A program made the translations under genes and the position numbers. The notes under the pieces are model-generated. The model did no database searches, was not told where the DNA came from, and saw only the letters and a program-made list of their open reading frames with translations. From contig CM067345.1 in assembly GCA_034190875.2 (NCBI GenBank), positions 25,913,853 to 25,977,852 on the forward strand: 64,000 nt of DNA. Direction: 5' to 3'. This DNA is from Urechis unicinctus. Taxonomy: Eukaryota; Annelida; Polychaeta; Xenopneusta; Urechidae. How positions within the stretch are numbered: the stretch's first letter is position 1; each line of letters starts with the position of its first letter. Positions 23,545-37,140 of this stretch are shown here, piece after piece.

Positions 23545-25745
23545 TAAGTCTGAAACACAAACCAAGTCTACAATAACCTACAATCATCCACTAATCTGAA
23601 ACACAAACCAGGTCTACAATAACCTACAATCATCCACAAAGTCTGAAGCACAAACCAGGTCTACAATAACCTGCAATCATCTACAAGTCTGAAACACAAA
23701 ACCAGGCTACAATCACAATCATCCACAAAGTCTGAAACACAAACCAGGTCTACAATAACCACAAATCCCAGGTCTGAAACACAAACCAGGTCTACAATAA
23801 CCTACAATCATCCACTAAGTCTGAAACACAAACCAGGTCTACAATAATCCACAAAGTCTGAAACACAAACCAGGTCTACAATAACCTACAAATCCACAAA
23901 GTCTGAAACACAAACCAGGTCTACAATAACCTACAATCATCCACAAAGTCTGAAACACAAACCAGGTCTACAATAACCTACAATCATCCACAAAGTCTGT
24001 CTACAATAACCACAATCATCCACAAGTCTGAAACACAAACCAGGTCTACAATAACCTACAATCATCCACAAAGTCTGAAACACAAACCAGGTCTACAATA
24101 ACCTAACCTCCACAAAGTCTGAAACACAAACCAGGTCTACAATAACTAAGTCTACAAACCATCAATCCACAAAGTCTGAAACACAAACCAGGTCTACAAT
24201 TACCTACAATCATCCACTAAGTCTGAAACACAAACCAGGTCTACAATAACCTACAATAATCCACTAAGTCTGAAACACAAACCAGGTCTACAATAACCTA
24301 CAATCATCCACAAAGTCTGAAACACAAACCAGGTCTACAATAACCTACAATCATCCACTAAGTCTGAAACACAAACCAGGTCTACAATAACCTACAATAA
24401 TCCACAAATCTGAAACACAAACCATCATCCACAAAGTCTGAAACACAAACCAGGTACAATAACTATACAATAACTACAACCATCCACAAATGAAACACAA
24501 ACCATCTACAATAACCTACAATCATCCACAAAGTCTGAAACACAAACCAGGTCTACAATAACCTACAATCATCCACTAATCAAAATCTACAATAACCACA
24601 ATCATCCCAAAGTCTCATCCAAACACAAACCAGGTCTACAAGTCTGAAACACAAACCTACAATAACCTACAATCATCCACAAAGTCTGAAACACAAACCA
24701 GGTCTACAATAACCTACAATCATCCACAAAGTCTGAAACACAAACCAGGTCTACAATAACCTACAATCATCCACAAAGTCTGAAACACAAACCAGGTCTA
24801 CAAAAACCTACAATCATCCACAAAGTCTGAAACACAAACCAGGTCTACAATAACCTACAATCATCCACAAAGTCTGGAATTCAAACAAACACAAACCAAA
24901 CCTACAATCATCCACAAAGTCTGAAACACAAACCAGGTCTACAATAACCACAATCATCCACAAAGTCTGAAACACAAACCAGGTCTACAATAACCTACAA
25001 TCATCCACAAAGTCTGAAACACAAACCAGGTCTACAATAACCTACAATCCACAAAGTCTCCACAAAGTCTGAAACACACAAACCAGGTCTACAATAACCT
25101 ACAATCATCCACAAAGTCTGAAACACAAACCAGGTCTACAATAACCTACAATCATCCACACACAAACCAGGTCTATCCACAAAGTCTGAAACACAAACCC
25201 TGAAACACAAACCAGGATCATCCACAAAGTCTGTCTGAACACAAACCAGGTCTACAATAACCTACAAGTCTGAAACACAAACCAGGTCTACACATCCAAG
25301 TCTACAATAACCTACAATCATCCACAAAACACAAACCAGGTCTACAAACCAGGTCTACAATAACCCAATCATCTAAGTCTGAAACACAAACCAGTCTACA
25401 ATCTACACAATCCACTAAAGTCTGAAACACAAACCAGGTCTACAATCTACAATCATCCACAAAGTCTGAAACACAAACCAGGTCTACAACCTACAATAAC
25501 CTGTCTGAACAATCAACCCACTAAGTCTGAAAACACAAACCAGGTCTACAACTACAATATCCACTAAGTCTGAAACACAAACCAGGTCTACATCATCACA
25601 AAGTCTGAAAACACAAACCAGGTCTACAATAACCTACAATCATCCACAAAGTCTGAAACACAAACCAGGTCTACAATTACCTGCAACCATCCACAAAGTC
25701 TGAAGCACAAACCAAGTGTACAATAACCCCCAAGTCTGAACCACT
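23545..25745. repeat. 47-bp satellite block
   Basis: About 2.2 kb of tandem units with a 47-bp period, containing TCTGAAACACAAACCAGGTC, ACAATAACCTACAATC and CATCCACAAAG. Spacing of exactly 47 bp is seen, for example, between 24681 and 24728. Many units carry internal deletions or partial units, especially at 24390-24660 and 25060-25560. Variants CACAAAG and CACTAAG alternate. No ORF or exon lies within. Confidence 0.95.
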
Positions 25746-26290
25746 TTCCCAGATTAGAATAACCGCTAAACATCCACTGAGTATATAACATATTCCCAGA
25801 TTCAGATAAACACTCGCAGAGTTTGAATCACACACTATGAAACATCCACTGAGTATGAAGCACATACCATCAAACTTCCACTGAGTATGAAGCACATACC
25901 ATCAAACATCCACTCAGTATGAAGCACATACCATCAAACATCCACTCAGTATGAAGCACATACCATCAAACATCCACTCAGTATGAAGCAAACATCCACT
26001 CAGTATGAAGCACATACCATCAAACATCCACTTAGTAAGAAGCACTTACATCAAACATCTACTGATCAGAAACACATACCATCAAAAATCAACTGAGTAT
26101 GAATCACATACCATCAAACATCTACTGATCAGAAACACATACCATCAAATATCTAACGTGTATAATGCACATACGATGAAACATCCACCGAATATGAATC
26201 ACATACCAGCAAACATTACTGAGTATGAAGCACATAACATGTCTATTATAACCAAGCAACACTGAGTATATAGCACATACCAGGTCTGGA
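25746..26290. repeat. 32-bp satellite block related to the 47-bp unit
   Basis: The period drops to 32 bp with units CACTCAGTATGAAGCACATA plus CCATCAAACATC (e.g. starts at 25911 and 25943). It aligns with the 47-bp unit (CACTAAGTCTGAAACACAAACCA and AATCATC) if a 15-bp internal segment is missing, so the two blocks are one family. The 86-codon frame at 26005-26265 is repeat translation. Confidence 0.9.
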
Positions 26291-29200
26291 ATAACCATGT
26301 ATGCGTTTATTTGATTTGAGGACTAACTTCAGTCTTTGCATAATGCTGTCCCGCGATAAGTATATGCACCCGGATTTTCAAAGAACCAAAGGTTTATGGA
26401 ACAACGCAGCTGTGGCAGTACTTTCGCCGTGTTAAATGAATTTAAAATAGAAGGCAGTGCAACAAATGCCCTAGCGGCTGAACTTAGTTCCCCTCACTGG
26501 CTTTTTCATCTGAGACAAGCATTCTAATCATCATAACTTTTAGAATTGAGCGTACTCAATGCAATTTCCACAAGGAAGCTATAATTGCACTGTGTTTGTT
26601 GCTGCACCTAGGTTGATGCCATCCCGTTATCGTTGTGTCGAGGTCATAGAGTGTCAGGTAACGTGTTAATATAAGGGACCAACATGACATCGCCCAACCA
26701 AATCAAGATAATTTTAATTGACGATTGATTGGATATAGAGCCCTCAGTGGAGTTACTTGCCTTGCCACTGAATCGTTGTCCGTATTACCGTTTCGACATA
26801 AATATAATTCAGCAGCTCACATCTACTGTAAGCCTACCTTCATCTGGCAAAACCCACTGTAGAAATATCCCGCATGTTAACTGGACTTTTTGTTCGGAGA
26901 AGTAGTGCTTTGTTGATGAAGGATTATTATTGATAACAGCGTTATAATTTGAACACTCAACGACTGTAATATTAACAGCAGAGGAATACATGGTTTTTCC
27001 TGATGAACTATATTTTCAGCTGCAACACTTAATTCGATTTGCGATGTCGTGTCTGAGCTGCGTCATATGAGACACATTGTCCTCGGTGGTATCAATCAAC
27101 TTACATAACCAGCAAGGCATAATATACAAATTGCATTAAGATGAACGAAGATGTCGTCACTAGTTTTCGATTTACAAAACAATATGATGACCTTCACCTT
27201 TTTCCCCTCTTCCTTTTCTTAATTCCGATTTATTGATCAATATTGTAGATGTATTGCAAACTCTGAATGCTGAGGCGGTATTCGAGGCTATTTGTATAAA
27301 CCATAATTTTATCCAAAAAAAATTACTGCAATATTCCAGCCGTAGAATACCACTTGTAGCTGTAAGGGATTTCGCTATTTAATATATCGGCGATTATTTT
27401 TGTGTGATTATTCTAACTAAATCCCAAACATTTGGGAATTTGCAGACATACCATTTAGTTATAAAAAATTGAGTCAACCAATATGTATTCGATTTCTTGG
27501 ATCATTTAGCTTTTTCATATTTAGAATTTTATGTTTGCGATGTATGGCAGTTAAGCAGGTTGACTTCAGTCAATGCATATCTATTGGTGCGTACAAATCG
27601 CCCCATCAATTATGATTACTGAGATTGCTTAGTTTGCTTATGCTGGTAATATAAATTATGTTCTTATTTATGACTAGTGGGATGATCTATTCTGTGTTTT
27701 ATCTTGCATGGCGAGCGGTAGCTGCATACGAAGATAATTAAAGATGAACTATCCCCGACTTAATCACTATGATATATCAGTGCCAAATTTCTTTTGACCA
27801 AACGGTTGATATAAATTGTACCCAAACACATGAGATATTCATACGTTATATTTGGTCGGAGATTCATAGTGGTTTTATTGCAATCAACGAACGGGATATC
27901 AATGTCCTGTTATTGCCCTCAAGTGCTATTTTGGGCAAAGTGGAAAAGTCAAACGTTATAAGTGTTAGTCCGGCCACGTGCACGCCATTTGCGACAATTC
28001 TTTTCGTTTATTTTGTGGTACTGACAAGTGATGCATATATTACATAGCTCTTGTTTGCTATTCGAAAGCATTTGAACCTATCGAGACTGCAGTTACTGGT
28101 TTGATTAAAATATTCGAGACCCAGTTTGTATGGAACATTATCACAGTCGTTTACCGATACAGTTTGTTTTGTTTTCACTATGAGGTGCTATGAAGGTTCT
28201 TTACTGTTATGGTATAATTGTGACTCAATAATGGGAATGAATTCGGCGTCATTTACGGCATATGTCAACGTGGTGAGTTCATGGCTGTTGCCAAAAGTTG
28301 GCAGACCAATCGGCGATCATCGCGGTAAATCTAGCCTATCGATTGCTTTATCACCAGTTAGTAGGACACGCTGGTTCATTACTCAAGCTGTTTCTCCGAT
28401 TGAGGAAATCTGTCAGCAATATAAATCATCTTGTATTGTCTTCATCAAATAACGCGTCAAATTTGCAAAGGATTGAGAATAATCACTCGCTGTCTCTTGG
28501 GATATCGAAATCAGAATCCAATATAGGAGCGTCGTTTCAACGTGATGTATTAGTATGCTGACAACTGCGGGAACTTGTTTCTCACAAGCTACTATTTATC
28601 ATAGCACTTGGCAGCGCCTGACACTTTGTTGATTGTATATTCTTTCGCGTCACGTACTGCATTATTCTAGGCATATACCATGTCTCAGCTATTATACAAC
28701 TAGAGTTGTGGTTTGATTAACTTTGATTTGATTACCATACTCAATTATTCATTCAATATTTGTCTACGTCACCGTAATGTTGTTCTTGTTTATCACCTAT
28801 GCCAGATTGTTGATGAACTGTTTCTGTGTTTATCAATATTGTATGCATCCCGAGGCAATAAGACCTCCATTGTATTTATTACGGTGGTTTGGGTTGAAGT
28901 CCGCGGAACTTATGGAAATATATAAGCCAAAATCATGACGACCGAGCACAATAGTTTTACGTGTTGGATCAAATATGGTTAATAAACAGATTTGGATATT
29001 CATATTTTATATGCTAGATATATACCAGTGAAATGAAACATAAGATCACGGGCGATGTGTGTGATGAATGTTAGCTGTTGCAGAAGCTAAGGTGTATTTT
29101 TACTTCTTGCTCTTTTGTTTGACCAATATTTGCCTGTTTACTGTTCAATGGCAGAGGACACAACATCTATTCTTCTGGTATATTTCTGGCTTGCCTAAAC

Positions 29201-32200
29201 ACGCCCCGTTATTGTTTCATGATTCAGAATGACAACGTAACAGTAACGAACCTATTTGCTTTATAGTTATGTGCTTCTTATTTGCTGAACTACAAATTCC
29301 TTTATAACCTGGGAGCTGCAGTGATGAGGTCATGGCGAGCAACACATTGTTAGCAATGTCATGATGAAAATATGCCAATGTCGGAGATACGGACGATGAG
29401 CTGAATACTGATTGGTCTTCAAAATCATCCGTGATTTACTGCTCTGCTTCATTCGTTGTTATGTTTGGCCATTTCATTTATTGCGACGGACAGACTATCG
29501 ACTCTGAAATCGGGACACATTTATGAAAGCCGCCGCACATTGGCTGGGTTTTATGTTATAAGCCGACTTGGGTTATTCAGGCATACAAAGGTATGTTAAT
29601 GTGCACATCGCTGCAAGATTATAATTGAAAGAAGCAGGCCACGATTTTATAGGCTTTCCCATGAATACAGATTCACAAAGGTGTGACAGCTTATACTTTG
29701 CACGTGTTGTTGATGTTAAACCTAAAATACATTTTACCGGCTATTTCGTGCAATTATTATCACTGTTTTTGTCTAGTTGCTGAATTAAGATGAATGTAAC
29801 TCTTGTTGGTATCGGTAAACCATTTCATCGACAATTTACCGATATCGGCGTCTTCCAACTTAGTGTGCTAAGTTATGCAAACGAGTAACGAACGGGTCGA
29901 GTAACTGTGCGTGCGCAGTTCTATCGTTGATGTTTATGTGGTTGTAGTGGCATGAACTACTGCACTTTAAATGAGATTTCATCGCATATATTGCGTTTGG
30001 TTTTTACTGAAGGAATTATTATGCCTGTCACCTTAGTCAGCTTAGGTGTAAGGTAATTAGCAGTATTTAAGCTCCAAATTTCAGTACGATACGAGCCACA
30101 GCGTGATCACGAGGCGTTGCATACATTATACGCCCGTAATATATTACTCATCGGTGAAGATGGCCAAGAGTTGTTAGTCTCCTAACCCATGCATTTCAGT
30201 GACGTAAAACATTGATTACAAACACCTTTGTCCGCCACACATGTCGCTCAGTATAATGTATAGTGTTCGAAACCCATTACCTACGGTCGTTAATCATTTT
30301 GATCGCTTTCATGGAAGCCTTTTACTTGTATTTCAAGTAATCTACCTTAATGACTCCTTAGGCTAGCTTTTGTCTGATGGCTGAGATTTATTTTTCTTAG
30401 TAACAGATCAATAAGGGGAGTGATGGGTGTGCTATTTCTTAAGGGATCGGCAGGAGTTATATAAGTAACATCGGTCGCAAGGATGCATTAGGTGGGCGAT
30501 GTACAATATTATAATGATTGATAAAGTGCCCCGAGACTATGAGTGTTGTATATTTAATTATGCAACGTCGATATACCATTTTGTTTTATACTCCCGAGCT
30601 GTGCCTGAGATTAGCAGGTTTTAGCGAAATCATCCTGTTACTGCTCGGTTTCCCTGTCATACTTGGCCTATTTCTCTGAACCTACTCCCTGCGTGTTTTA
30701 TTCTCATTAGTACGCTTATTGTGACGCGTGCTCATTTCGCCTGAAGAGACATGCTTTTGACTCTGTTTAGCTAATTATCCTTGTGTGTAAATTGCCCTGA
30801 ATGACTTGCTAACTGGCGCCGTCGTGAGCATGGTGTGAATATGTATTCATAACAGTATCTTTATCAGCTACCGGAAATAACGGTGAAATATTTCACTTTT
30901 TCTGTTCCTACTAATTTGCGCAATCCTCTGTGAAGGATATATCCCTACCAGTATTTATTGATGTATTAGGAAGATGATTCTAGGCAGCTACGCGGCATTT
31001 GCCAAGATTGATTCGAGTCTAGTGTTGTGTGTAACAGGTAAATAATGTAATAGCTACAAGCACTAGAATACTGACAGAAGCACTACAAACTTGTCGTATG
31101 GTTTCTTTAGTATGGAATTCTTATAGTCAATCATGAAGACTTACTTTCGGTATAAACGTCTAGTTCCAACAAGGTAATACCCGCCGTGTAGATGGAGGTG
31201 ACAGTATGTCATTCCAGTAATGGGGACAACTGGCGCCTGGACATACGTTTGGCTAATAGAATATCCACTAGAAACCCATCAACAAGCGTCGGTCCTTCAA
31301 ATCAAGGGAATTGTTGGAGCAGTAGGGTCAGATTGTTCATTAACCACGTATGTATCGGAAATACACCGATACACATCGCCCAACGGCCATGGAATATAAT
31401 GACTTGCTTACGTCATATACACACCTCCTGTTGGTGTTATTTCTCCACGTGTCAGCTTGTGTCAGCTTACTCGAACCACCGATATGGCCCCTGATGTTCG
31501 AGAATCAGTGTTACTGGTGATGCGTTGGTCGATCAATATGGCTTCCCGCAAGATATCGACGGTTGGTCGTAGTATCAGTGTTCTATTTCAGTTCTTCTTG
31601 TGTCCCTCTAAAGGATGACCATTAGTGCTGCTGTCACAACTACATAATCACAACTTATGTCGAGGTCATAGTTCTGTATTAAAGAGTTCCGTAAATGAAT
31701 GACAAAGACAGTGCTATTTCATTGTAAGAGAAATTTAATGTGCATTTGAATACTTTACATTACGCTGTCATATCATTCATGTGTTAGCCATTAGGGTTGA
31801 CCACGAGAATTGGAACAATTAATGCAACAAATTTTAACCATATTCTTTGCTTATCCCCTGTTAGCCCAGTGGATTCCATGGTTTGCGAAGGAATCACCAA
31901 CAAAGTGGTGTGCGTTACGCAAGTGGCTTGTTCTCATGTATAGCATGTATGTTCTGGATGACGTCACCCGCGTTTGAAACACTCCTGGGTGTTGTCTGAT
32001 GATACAAAGTTAAGATGTTTTCTCTGAAAGCACGTTTTGTGGGAGCTTTCTGTAAAACGTCCTTATCTTTACGGCTCGTTCTTCATATGGAGATATTTAG
32101 TTCTGCATTGTGTTGTATTCCAGCTGATCCACTCCATATCCTCTGGGGGACTCGAACTCAATTACGCGTCGACCCGGTCAAATTATCCCCGTGACTGTGC

Positions 32201-33360
32201 CTCTATTGTATGGTTTTGCCTTTGCCTCGGGAACCCTGAACGAGTTACCGATCCAATCCATCCTAGTGGCTGGTGCTATGTGTAATCCCAGCTTGCAAGG
32301 CTTGATGTGAAGTGCCATAAAGAGCGTGCTTAACAAACCATCCTGGATTGTCTGGGTATCAACTGACGAATGATAACTCAGGTCCGTTTGGCTACAACTG
32401 TAAAACAATTATACGCCGCCAGTCGTTGATAGGCAAGCGATTGTGGATGACAACCGGAGGCTGGTGAACATATGCAGGTGTTGAATGATGTCAATAGGAC
32501 GCAAATGCTCCAGTTGCTTCGAACCTGGGTTTGTACATGGAATCGAACCAAGTTATCCTATTAATTGGTGTGGGTTTGTGAATCGTTTTCAGATATCTTA
32601 TTTCTCCCTCTATCGTCATCAACGACTCTGGCAACCATGTGTACCGCAGTACCTGTCTTTATTATGGAATCATAATGGACTTACAAGAGCTGTTTTTGAT
32701 CAACAATTCCAATTGAACAAGGTTTCGTAATTGCCTGCCGTAAAACTTCCGTGTTTAAGGGAGGGAATACATAAAACTATACCTATCAACCGAAGATTGT
32801 CAAATCGAAGAACCTGATTGTAGAGGCAATCGCAACATCTAATTAATTTATGTACTTTAACGATATGAATTTCCATATCGTTTGTAAAAGTCATTTGCTG
32901 CATAAGTGTACAGTATTGGCCAAGTCATTGTTATTAGAGATACTAGGTGACTATTCCGTGTAATCATAGTGTATTCTTAGCGCATCTAACCGTCATTGTT
33001 ATTGGTATGATTGGCTGTCTATGGTGTCACTCAGTGGGTCGAGGTAGTCATTGCGTGATGGACAATATAACAGCGAAGATCGTAGTATTATAACACGGAT
33101 GTCAGTGTTCTACGCTATTCAATTCATCTAATATGTCGGATAAATGTAACATTTCCACAATAGTCACGTCGCTTTAGGTCAGAATCAACGTAACGGGGTA
33201 AGTGGTAAATACAACAAAAAGCGGTCGATAACGGCCCTCTATTCGTATGTATTCACTATGTGTCGATGTAATCAGCACGTACAAATGGAAGTCATACCTT
33301 ACAGATGCACATACACAGGTTTAGACTGATTAACACCGCCGGCTCGTGGCATCCTCAATG
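26291..33360. other. Long stretch without recognisable genes
   Basis: Seven kilobases of mixed AT-rich sequence. The longest open frames (about 90-110 codons near 27769, 28126 and 31192, plus strand) lack domain signatures and clear exon framing. Neither strand shows repeats of note. Confidence 0.45.
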
Positions 33361-33680
33361 AGCTTATAGCTACGCCAAGAGGTTTCATTCTGACTAGCTG
33401 TGGTGATCATGCAAATGAGTTAAACACACTCCAGTCATCAGGTGACGCTAAAATGAAATCAACAAAAGCACAGGGTACTGTTGAGCCAACGTCTAGGGAC
33501 TTGGCTTCTGTTAAAGATATGCATTGATTGGTCGAAGTGACCACGCCCCCGAATCAATTAGATAATTCCATGTGGTTTTAAGAGAAGCTATGACAAAGCA
33601 TCACGCTGCTCACTGGTGGCGTGGTCACATATGTTCTCGGGCACTGGCGCGAGTGAACCCTCTTAGCGTAGATATATGCT
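33361..33680. mobile_element. MITE-like element of the ~315 bp inverted-repeat family, second complete copy
   Basis: Left end GCTTATAGCTACGCCAAGAG; the right end, reverse-complemented, is GCATATATCTACGCTAAGAG. Length 320 bp, against 313 bp for the copy at 20093. Internal matches include CATCAGGTGACGCTA, GTGAAATCAAC-like ATGAAATCAACAAAAGC, TGTTAAAGATATG and CATGTGGTTTT. No coding capacity was found and no clear target duplication. Confidence 0.78.
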
Positions 33681-35425
33681 TTGTGGCATAATGACCAGTT
33701 TTACTACGGTTAGCAGACGAGATCAAATTGATGGACCAGTCGTTAGCCACATGACTCTAGGTTATCAGTAGCCTTTGCGCTTTGTTGCGTTTGTACGTTT
33801 CTCAACCGAAGAAACTCCCAGTTAATATCTATAATCTCATTTGTTTATATCAGCGACATGGACGCAGCGTCTGTACTAAAGGATGTTGCCATTAATCTTT
33901 ATGTTTTTATTTGTATTTTACAAATGGCTCGGCCATTCGAGGTACCTATAAGGCATGCAGATACCTCTGCTGTGTGGTCCCATGCTCTACCTATTCGCCT
34001 CAGTGTAAAACGTCAAATTGATATGAGCAGTATATCCCCATTGCTTTCTACGTTTATGTATATTGATGACCGTAGGGTTACCGTGGAATTGCTCGTGTTA
34101 TTGGAGTAAGAGTGCTCTGTCCGGAGTGGTAGCATGAGGAAATAGTAAATTGATGTCCGCATACAATAGCTGGTGTCCCACGTTCATGCAATACTTTTAA
34201 GCCAGGGTTTGTTTGGTTAGGCTAGCCATCAGCTCATTTTCGTCATAGAGCGGAACTATATGATATCTAAGCGGTTCTTTTCAATGGTTTGTGTGAAATC
34301 GTGATACGATTACATCTATTTAAGCCAAGAGTCCTTACTTCTGGGTTTTTGTATTACTGTACTATTGATATTTGCGTGACGATCTGCTCCCAGAAAAAGC
34401 CCCATGAAAATGTTTTGTGGTTGCTTATGTAATGCAGCATTCGACCGAGAACGGTCTTTGAAAATGCTTTCCCAACTCGTCACGTACGGGTAACTGAACT
34501 GATAACCAATCGCCAGTTACTGTCCTGTTGTTCAGTATCATAGATAGCATATATTCATCTTAAATATTTCTCCATGTGATATATGTTCGCATGGTGTACC
34601 TCTACATATACCTGGCATTTCATCAACGGTTGACTTATCTGATGCAATTATCGACGACCGGCCTCTTGTTCTTACCGATACCACATATACGCTTATTGTG
34701 TAGGGATTCAACCCTCCTAATCCTATCATTGATTTCGGTCAGCACCTCTTGTGTGTTCCAAGTCATCTGTTTGATAACCATATACTGTTTATTCCAAATA
34801 ACATTTATTTCATACTGTATTCGCATATCGAGAGAATTCTATCAGCCTGAAAACTTCTCTGGTGTGTTTCTGTCCGTAACGTGTAGCGTATATCGATTTG
34901 GAAGACATGTAGTGGTCCGACTCATGTAAATAGCCCATTCATCACAAATGTCAACACTCCAGAGTAAGTTATGCTTTATCAGGTCTCTGCCAATTAGCTG
35001 TTGACACGACCTTCATGTATATTTATGCATTAGTGTCTCCGTTTAATATGACGGGCCTGGTGTTGAATTGCTATCGGTGCCGCCGCGCATATCAATAGAG
35101 GCTAAGTGCAAATCACAGTGTCAATTAAGCATCATGGTAACCGTGATAGGCGGGTGTCCTGTTTTGGATTTGCTCAAATTAATGCCTCGACGTTGTCACC
35201 GACCTGTAATGTACTTCTAATAAACGGACTCGTGCGAACCACATGTAGGCTGTTTAAGAAGACGTTTATCATATGAAATAACACTTTCACCGGGGTTTGG
35301 GTGGTAATACTCCCTCAATAGGCGATAAAACGTGGTGCAATGCATTAGCCTCATATCGTCTCACCAGGAGGCTGCGCTCCTACCCATGCATTTAACTGAT
35401 TCAAACGCTTATTCAATCTCCTAAC
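33681..35425. other. No gene recognised
   Basis: Only overlapping short open frames on both strands near 34538-34929, with no domain signature. An exon candidate follows. Confidence 0.45.
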
Positions 35426-35644
35426 GGCGAGGACATTTATGATACTGGGCCTGATTGTTGACCTCCCCGATGAGCGAGACAGTTTATGGCTCTCCCGGAG
35501 TCAGACGGTGGAAAACATTACCATACCCGACGTCAAATCAGATTATAGCATTGTTACTGCCCAGTCACCTTCAAATGTTATGATCGCAGCTTTTACATCA
35601 AGGGAATACATTCATAAGCTAGGTGTTATGGCTATGACTGCATT
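35426..35644 (+). CDS. Weak exon candidate
   Basis: An open plus-strand frame with balanced, coding-like codons reads DLPDERDSLWLSRSQTVENI and on to TSREYIHKLGVMAM. It ends near a possible GTAATT donor after GCATTTTG. A pyrimidine-rich stretch (TTATTCAATCTCCTAACGGCGAG) ending in AG precedes it, but it is not a strong acceptor. The peptide is acidic and hydrophilic and has no family match that I recognise. It could be part of the same plus-strand gene as the exons near 39-42 kb, or chance. Confidence 0.28.
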
Positions 35645-36122
35645 TTGGTAATTTGATTGATAGCTACGTTTATCTCTGTCGATGTTTTGCGCGTTATTCA
35701 CCTGACAATGTGTTTTCATTGACATGAGAAATGCAAACAAAGCACTATTCAGTTTCTAGTTCACTTTTAGCAGTAAACAATACTGATGTTGTTCAAACAT
35801 CTATAAGTCATATTTGGAAGCCATCTAGACAGCTTTATCCAAGCAGCACATAGCCCAATAATCAAACTTCCTTCACGCTACATACTTAATATCGATGCTT
35901 GTATGAATACATTAGATTGAATCCGTCAAATTTAATTGCACTGACGAGCTATTAGTTTTATCCGGCTTGCGGTGAATTGTTACCACTAACGGTTACAGAG
36001 CAATTTGCACCCACCTTTGTGCCATCCTATTTGCCAAGTCGGCGATTTTTCATTTATTACCTACCTTTCATTTACTCCTCCTGTCATTTTATTTTGAGGA
36101 TAGGTTGTAATCACTATTTAGT
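35645..36122. other. No gene seen
   Basis: AT-rich sequence without features; it leads into the 54-bp minisatellite. Confidence 0.5.
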
Positions 36123-37140
36123 ATGATCCGCATACGTGATTTATATGACTACTTTGGCTCATTTGCTCCATTTTATGTGATCCACGTATGTAATTCGTTT
36201 GACTGCATTGATTCATTTTCTCCATTTAATGTGATCCACGTATGTAATTCGTTTGACTGCATTGATTCATTCGCTCTATTTTATGTGATCCACGCGTGTA
36301 ATTTGTTTCGCTGCTTTTACTCATTTTCTCCATTTTATGTGATCCACGTATGTAATTCGTTTGGCTGCATTGATTCATTTTCTCCATTTTATGTGATCCA
36401 CGTATGTAATTCGTTTGACTTCATTGATTCATTTTCTCCATTTTATGTGATCCACGTATGTAATTCGTTTGGCTACATTTGCTCATTTTGTAATTTATAT
36501 TTGTAAATCGTTTGACATATTTTGATCCTTTGCTCCATGTTGGTTAATCGTTTGGCTGTTTTAAATCCTTTGCATCATTCTGTGTAATCCATGTAAGTAA
36601 ATCGTTTGACTACTTTTGATTATTTTCTCAATTTGTGTATTCCACATGGGTAAATCGTTTGGCTGCTTTTGATCAGTTGCTCAATATTGTGTAATCCATG
36701 AGGGAAAATCTCTTGGCTGCTTTTGATAAGTTGCTCTATTGTGTGTAATCCGCGTAGGAAAATGGCTTGGCTGCTTTTGATAAGTTGCTCCATTTTGTGT
36801 GATCCATGTGGGTAAATCGTTCGGCTGCTTTTGATGAGTTGCTCAATTTTGTGTTATCCATGTGGGTAAATCGTTCGGTTGCTTTTGATAAGTTGCTCCA
36901 TTTTGTGTAATCCATGTGGGTAAATCGTTCGGCTGCTTTTGATGAGTTGCTCCATTTTGTGTTATCCATGTGGGTAAATCGTTCGGCTGCTTTTGATGAG
37001 TTGCTCCATTTTGTGTGATCCATGTGGGTAAATCGTTCGGCTGCTTTTGATGAGTTGCTTCATTTTGTGTAATCCATGTGGGTAAACCGTTCGGCTGCTT
37101 TTGATCAGTTTCTCCATTTTGTGTAATCCATGTGGGTTTG
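36123..37140. repeat. 54-bp minisatellite, about 19 units
   Basis: Tandem 54-bp units contain GTGATCCACGTATGTAATTCG then TTTGACTGC and TTTTCTCCATTT. Units diverge progressively to the right, where GTAATCCATGTGGGTAAATCG is the common form, and some central units are truncated. Since 54 is divisible by three, an 18-residue peptide repeats in frame on plus in the left half (HVCNSFDCIDSFSPF). On minus in the right half, up to three frames are open (for example PTWITQNGATHQKQP). Opposite halves are open on opposite strands, so a true protein is doubtful. Confidence 0.93.

Noticed and set aside
23545..26290. CRISPR-like array
   Set aside because: Units are contiguous tandem copies with no unique spacers, and the setting is eukaryotic.
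28126..28561. Overlapping plus frames of 87-108 codons
   Set aside because: They read plausibly in places, but two frames overlap, codon choice is AT-driven and splice sites are not convincing.
32485..32730. TTCGAACCTGGGTTTG near 32517 as a tRNA T-arm
   Set aside because: No acceptor stem, D-arm or anticodon arm could be formed around it.
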